Shown: piece by piece, positions 6,588 to 9,852 of the stretch
Position numbering within the stretch: position 1 is the first letter of the stretch
How the letters are laid out: each line of letters opens with the position of its first letter
Assembly: GCA_937952875.1 (NCBI GenBank)
Contig: CALFDI010000179.1
Span: 1 to 9,852, forward strand
Length of the DNA stretch: 9,852 bases
Source: an uncultured Verrucomicrobiales bacterium
Lineage (GTDB): Bacteria; Verrucomicrobiota; Verrucomicrobiia; Verrucomicrobiales; Akkermansiaceae
Direction: 5' to 3'
Position numbers and translations under genes: made by a program
Notes under the pieces: generated by a model
The model's input: the letters and a program-made list of their open reading frames with translations, nothing else
Told to the model about the DNA's origin: nothing
The model's database searches: none

Positions 6588-9500
6588 TTAGCCCTTCCGC
6601 AGAGGTGTCCAGTTCCAGTAGTCCTTTGCCCGATTCATCAGATCATTCAATATCAGGTAAACGGAAGGCACCAAGATGAGCGTGATCGCTGTCGCAAATA
6701 AAATGCCAAAGGCAAGCGAAATGGCCATCGGGATAAGAAACTTCGCCTGAATATCTGTCTCGAATAGCATCGGCAAGAGCCCCGCAAATGTCGTCAAGGA
6801 CGTCAACAAGATCGCCCGAAAACGTCTCGCTCCCGCCTGTGTCGCAGCTGCGATCAGCGAATTTCCTCGAGCGCGGTAGCGATTGACATAATCGACCATG
6901 ACGAGGCTGTCATTCACCACCACACCGGCGAGGGCGACGATGCCACACATGGACATGATGCTTAAGTGCGTCTGCATGAAAATGTGCCCAATCACTGCTC
7001 CGACGATGCCGAACGGGATGACTGACATCACGATCGCTGGCTGAATGTATGACCGCAGTGGAATCGCCATCATCACATACATGAGCACGAGAGCGATCGC
7101 GAACTTGATGCTCATCTCTTTAATACTATTTCTCTGGTCTTTCTGCTCACCTTGGAATCCCCATGAAACTCCGGGATAGGACGTAGACAGATTTTTTAAA
7201 GAATCCGCAGTAAACTTTCCGACCACTTCATTGGCATTTACCCCGCTTGTCTTATCAATATCAGCAGTCAGCTTGATCGCTCGCTGGCGATTGACACGCT
7301 TAATCGTATCTGGCCCGCGCCCATATTCTGGCACTACGAGCTGCAGTAGAGGCACATCTCCGCCATCTGCTGTTCGAATATCGAGATCTTCTAACGAGAT
7401 GAACTTTTTCCGCGCCTCTGACGGATAACGGACTAAGACCTTCACCTCCTCACGACCGCGCTGGAGACGATCAACTTCCTCTCCATAGAATGCTCTCCGC
7501 ACCTGTTCAGAAATATCTGACAGTCTTAACCCAAGAGCCCGTCCTTCAGGTGTCAGTTCTTTAAAGCGAAACTCTTTTTTTCCGAGACGATCATCATCTG
7601 CGATCTCGATCACGCCTGGGAAACTACGCAAATCATCCTTCAAAGACTCAGTCGCTGCTCTCAGTTGAGTCAGATTCGCGCCATAGATCTCGATATCGAT
7701 GGCGTTCCCACCGCTTCCAGATTCAGCGCGAAAGCTAAGCTCTGCGACGCCCGGTATTTCCCCTACGATCTCACGCCACTCTTCTTTAAATACATCTGCA
7801 GCCACATCCCTCTGTGCGCTGGGATAGAGTTCTACAGAGACCTCGCCTATGTGAGAAATGACCGTCGTATTTCCAGGAGTAAAGCCTAGCAAGAGCGGCT
7901 GCATTCCAGCGGTAGCTCGCACGTGTTTTACTACCGGATATCCGCGCTCTTCTTTATACCTCTCATTGAGTTCTATCACAGCAGCCTCTATGCGTTCTAC
8001 TGCAGACGCAGTCGTTTCAAACGGCACACCACGCGGCATTTCGATTTTCGCATTTAAAAGATCCGCCTCCACATCTGGAAAGAATTCCGTCTTCACCCAG
8101 CCTCCCGAGATCAAACCAATAATGACGAATAATAATGCTACGAAAATAGCTGCTACGCCATAGCGGAAGCGTAAGCATCGTTCAAGAAACGGCTGGTAAA
8201 TTGATTCAACGAATCGCTCTAACGCATCTGCCACTCCACGCTGTATTCTGGTCAATAAGCCGACTTTTCGCGACCGGTCAGTCTTTTTCAAAAGCGCTAA
8301 ATGTGCAGGTAAGACGAACTTCGATTGAACGAGCGAGAACGCCAGAGTCGGAATGACGATCAGTGGTATATTCGGCCAAATCTTACCGCTGACTCCGCTT
8401 AACCCCAACATCGGTGTGAATGCGATCATCGTCGTCAATATGCCAAAAATCACGATCACTCCGACTTCATGAGTGCCCTCGTATGCCGCCTTCTTCGGGT
8501 CTTCTCCCCCTTGGATACGCGAGTAGACATTCTCACCGACTACGATGGCATCATCGACCACGATTCCCAAAACGAGAATAAAGGCAAAGAGTGAGATCAT
8601 ATTGATCGAAACATCCAGAGACGGCATCAACCAAATCCCCCCAGCGAAAGACACTGGAATCCCTAATGCTACGAGAAAAGCCAAACTTGGCCGTAGGAAC
8701 AGTGCGAGAACGATAAAGACTAAAAGCAATCCCGTAGCGGCATTCCGAGCCAATAGATTAAGACGACCTCTTAAGTATAAGCTTTGATCATTCCAAATCT
8801 CCATCGTCACACCATCGGAGAGCTTACTTTTCTGATCCGCCAAAAATTCTTCTACTGCATTTGCGATGGCTATCGTATCCTCCTCACCGACGCGAAAAAC
8901 ATCAACGACAACAGCAGGATTCCCATCGAAGCGCGCAGCGACATCGACGTCTTCGAAGCCGTCATTGACCTCGGCCACTTCGCCTAACAGAACGACTCCT
9001 CCGCTTTCACTCGTTACGAGCGGAATGGTCAGGAACTCATCACCACGATATTTCCGGCCGACTGATCTCACGACAACCTCACCACCTGATGTCTTGATGG
9101 ATCCACTCGGGAGATCGACTGAGGAGCGACGCACAGCGCTAGCCACTTCTGCAAGCGTGAGTCCATATTGGCGAAGCTTTTCCTGTGAGACTTCTATGGA
9201 TATTTCATAAGGTCGCACGCCACTGAGCGAGACACGGCTAATCGATGGTGCTCCCTTGAGAAAGAATGCCACTTTCCCAAAAAAATCCTCTGGTGGCTTA
9301 GGAGTATAGTTGAGCAGATCATCGCGTAACCTCTCCCCCATCAATCTGAGATTCGCCTCAGTGGTGTCTGCCGATATCGCTATGCTCATGACTTGAGCAT
9401 TAAGAACGACTTCTTCTAAGACTGGCCGCTCTGCATTTTCCGCTAAATTATCGACAGCATCCACCTGTGTCTTGATATCGTTCATGACATCACGCAGCTC

Positions 9501-9800
9501 ATACCCTGTGGCGATCTCTGCTATTATCGATCCCGCACCTTCAGCGGCTGTAGAACTCACACGATCTATGCCTTCGACATTCGCGAGCGCCTCTTCAATC
9601 GGGATGATCACACCACTTTCCACATCCTCAGGCGTCGAGTTCGGATACGGCACCGTCACTCTCACAGCATCCAGAGAGGTCTCAGGAAAAATTTCTTTTC
9701 TCAGCTTAAACCACGTCAGAAATCCCGCGATGAGAATCGCAACCATGGCAAAATTCGCGGCGACGTGGTTGCCCGTCATCCATTTGATCGCGCCTTTCAC
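6588..9800 (-). CDS. RND efflux transporter permease (HAE1/AcrB-like)
   Basis: An inner-membrane proton-driven pump subunit of 1070 residues, near the length of AcrB. The order is typical: TM1 (about 13-32), periplasmic porter and docking domains (about 35-350), TM2-TM6 (about 355-498), TM7 (about 548-566), a second periplasmic half (about 570-895) and TM8-TM12 (about 898-1050). TM4 has the proton-relay motif GIVVDDAIVVGENV with D416 and D417. TM10 reads GVVVNDSLVMVDYVNR, so N963 stands where AcrB has lysine and D964 where it has asparagine. TM11 keeps FRAILLTSL. Residues about 164-183 (YTPKPPEDFFGKVAFFLKG core) look like an insertion relative to the usual family sequence. The start is GTG, with a strong GGAGG 7 nt upstream, overlapping the previous stop as GTGA. 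The substrate cannot be read from sequence; a metal-specific (CusA-type) role is not suggested. Confidence 0.95.
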   Translation of the reverse strand: MKGAIKWMTGNHVAANFAMVAILIAGFLTWFKLRKEIFPETSLDAVRVTVPYPNSTPEDVESGVIIPIEEALANVEGIDRVSSTAAEGAGSIIAEIATGYELRDVMNDIKTQVDAVDNLAENAERPVLEEVVLNAQVMSIAISADTTEANLRLMGERLRDDLLNYTPKPPEDFFGKVAFFLKGAPSISRVSLSGVRPYEISIEVSQEKLRQYGLTLAEVASAVRRSSVDLPSGSIKTSGGEVVVRSVGRKYRGDEFLTIPLVTSESGGVVLLGEVAEVNDGFEDVDVAARFDGNPAVVVDVFRVGEEDTIAIANAVEEFLADQKSKLSDGVTMEIWNDQSLYLRGRLNLLARNAATGLLLVFIVLALFLRPSLAFLVALGIPVSFAGGIWLMPSLDVSINMISLFAFILVLGIVVDDAIVVGENVYSRIQGGEDPKKAAYEGTHEVGVIVIFGILTTMIAFTPMLGLSGVSGKIWPNIPLIVIPTLAFSLVQSKFVLPAHLALLKKTDRSRKVGLLTRIQRGVADALERFVESIYQPFLERCLRFRYGVAAIFVALLFVIIGLISGGWVKTEFFPDVEADLLNAKIEMPRGVPFETTASAVERIEAAVIELNERYKEERGYPVVKHVRATAGMQPLLLGFTPGNTTVISHIGEVSVELYPSAQRDVAADVFKEEWREIVGEIPGVAELSFRAESGSGGNAIDIEIYGANLTQLRAATESLKDDLRSFPGVIEIADDDRLGKKEFRFKELTPEGRALGLRLSDISEQVRRAFYGEEVDRLQRGREEVKVLVRYPSEARKKFISLEDLDIRTADGGDVPLLQLVVPEYGRGPDTIKRVNRQRAIKLTADIDKTSGVNANEVVGKFTADSLKNLSTSYPGVSWGFQGEQKDQRNSIKEMSIKFAIALVLMYVMMAIPLRSYIQPAIVMSVIPFGIVGAVIGHIFMQTHLSIMSMCGIVALAGVVVNDSLVMVDYVNRYRARGNSLIAAATQAGARRFRAILLTSLTTFAGLLPMLFETDIQAKFLIPMAISLAFGILFATAITLILVPSVYLILNDLMNRAKDYWNWTPLRKG

Positions 9801-9852
9801 TGCTCGTCCTCCTTCTGAGCGACTTCGACTCGCTGCCCTGCTACTGGAGAAT
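9797..9852 (-). CDS. C-terminal end of a probable RND membrane fusion protein (partial)
   Basis: On the minus strand one frame is open from the window edge to a TGA at 9797-9799 and encodes 17 residues, ending GQRVEVAQKEDEQ. The stop overlaps the GTG start of the RND permease in a 4-nt GTGA, and the permease Shine-Dalgarno GGAGG lies inside this frame. A periplasmic adaptor (HlyD/AcrA family) is the usual gene at this position, and a short V-E-V strand followed by a charged tail suits such a C-terminus. The family assignment comes from context; the fragment itself is too short to prove it. Confidence 0.65.
   Translation of the reverse strand, partial: SPVAGQRVEVAQKEDEQ

Noticed and set aside
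8866..9210. 114-codon plus-strand open frame, Ser/Thr-rich
   Set aside because: It is antisense to the RND permease; its composition reflects the reverse complement of that gene.

Overview
The window is a gene-dense bacterial chromosomal segment, roughly half G+C by eye, with almost everything on the minus strand. It holds ordinary housekeeping genes (NAD synthesis, proline peptidase, rRNA methylation, a leucine tRNA), the start of an RND efflux operon and one unusual membrane beta-helix protein. There are no transposases, phage genes, CRISPR arrays or long intergenic gaps. An envelope with an RND pump and fusion protein implies a Gram-negative-type (diderm) bacterium. The protein flavour and the aminopeptidase P/rsmA pairing make me lean towards Verrucomicrobiota or a relative, but that is a recollection-based inference that I could not test.

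Read in the direction of transcription (right to left): the last codons of a probable membrane fusion protein (9797-9852) overlap by 4 nt the GTG start of a 1070-residue RND permease (6588-9800), so the two are surely co-transcribed. After 64 nt comes a glutamine-dependent NAD+ synthetase, nadE (4883-6523). Then, 33 nt further, comes a single-pass membrane protein with a cytoplasmic J-like domain, a set of ~52-residue helical repeats and a C-terminal right-handed beta-helix (2972-4849). A weak hairpin/T-rich terminator follows it. A tRNA-Leu(UAA) gene (2773-2855) precedes an M24-family aminopeptidase P (1417-2706), which is followed after 18 nt by a fusion of the 16S rRNA dimethyltransferase RsmA with a Nudix hydrolase domain (61-1398). 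The first 57 bases read as the C-terminal end of an unidentified plus-strand gene that converges on the rsmA fusion.

The window does not show a clear new multi-gene system. The points most worth following up are the RsmA-Nudix fusion, the architecture of the J-like/helical-repeat/beta-helix protein, and two departures in the RND pump: an asparagine where AcrB has its essential TM10 lysine, and a ~20-residue insertion in a porter subdomain.
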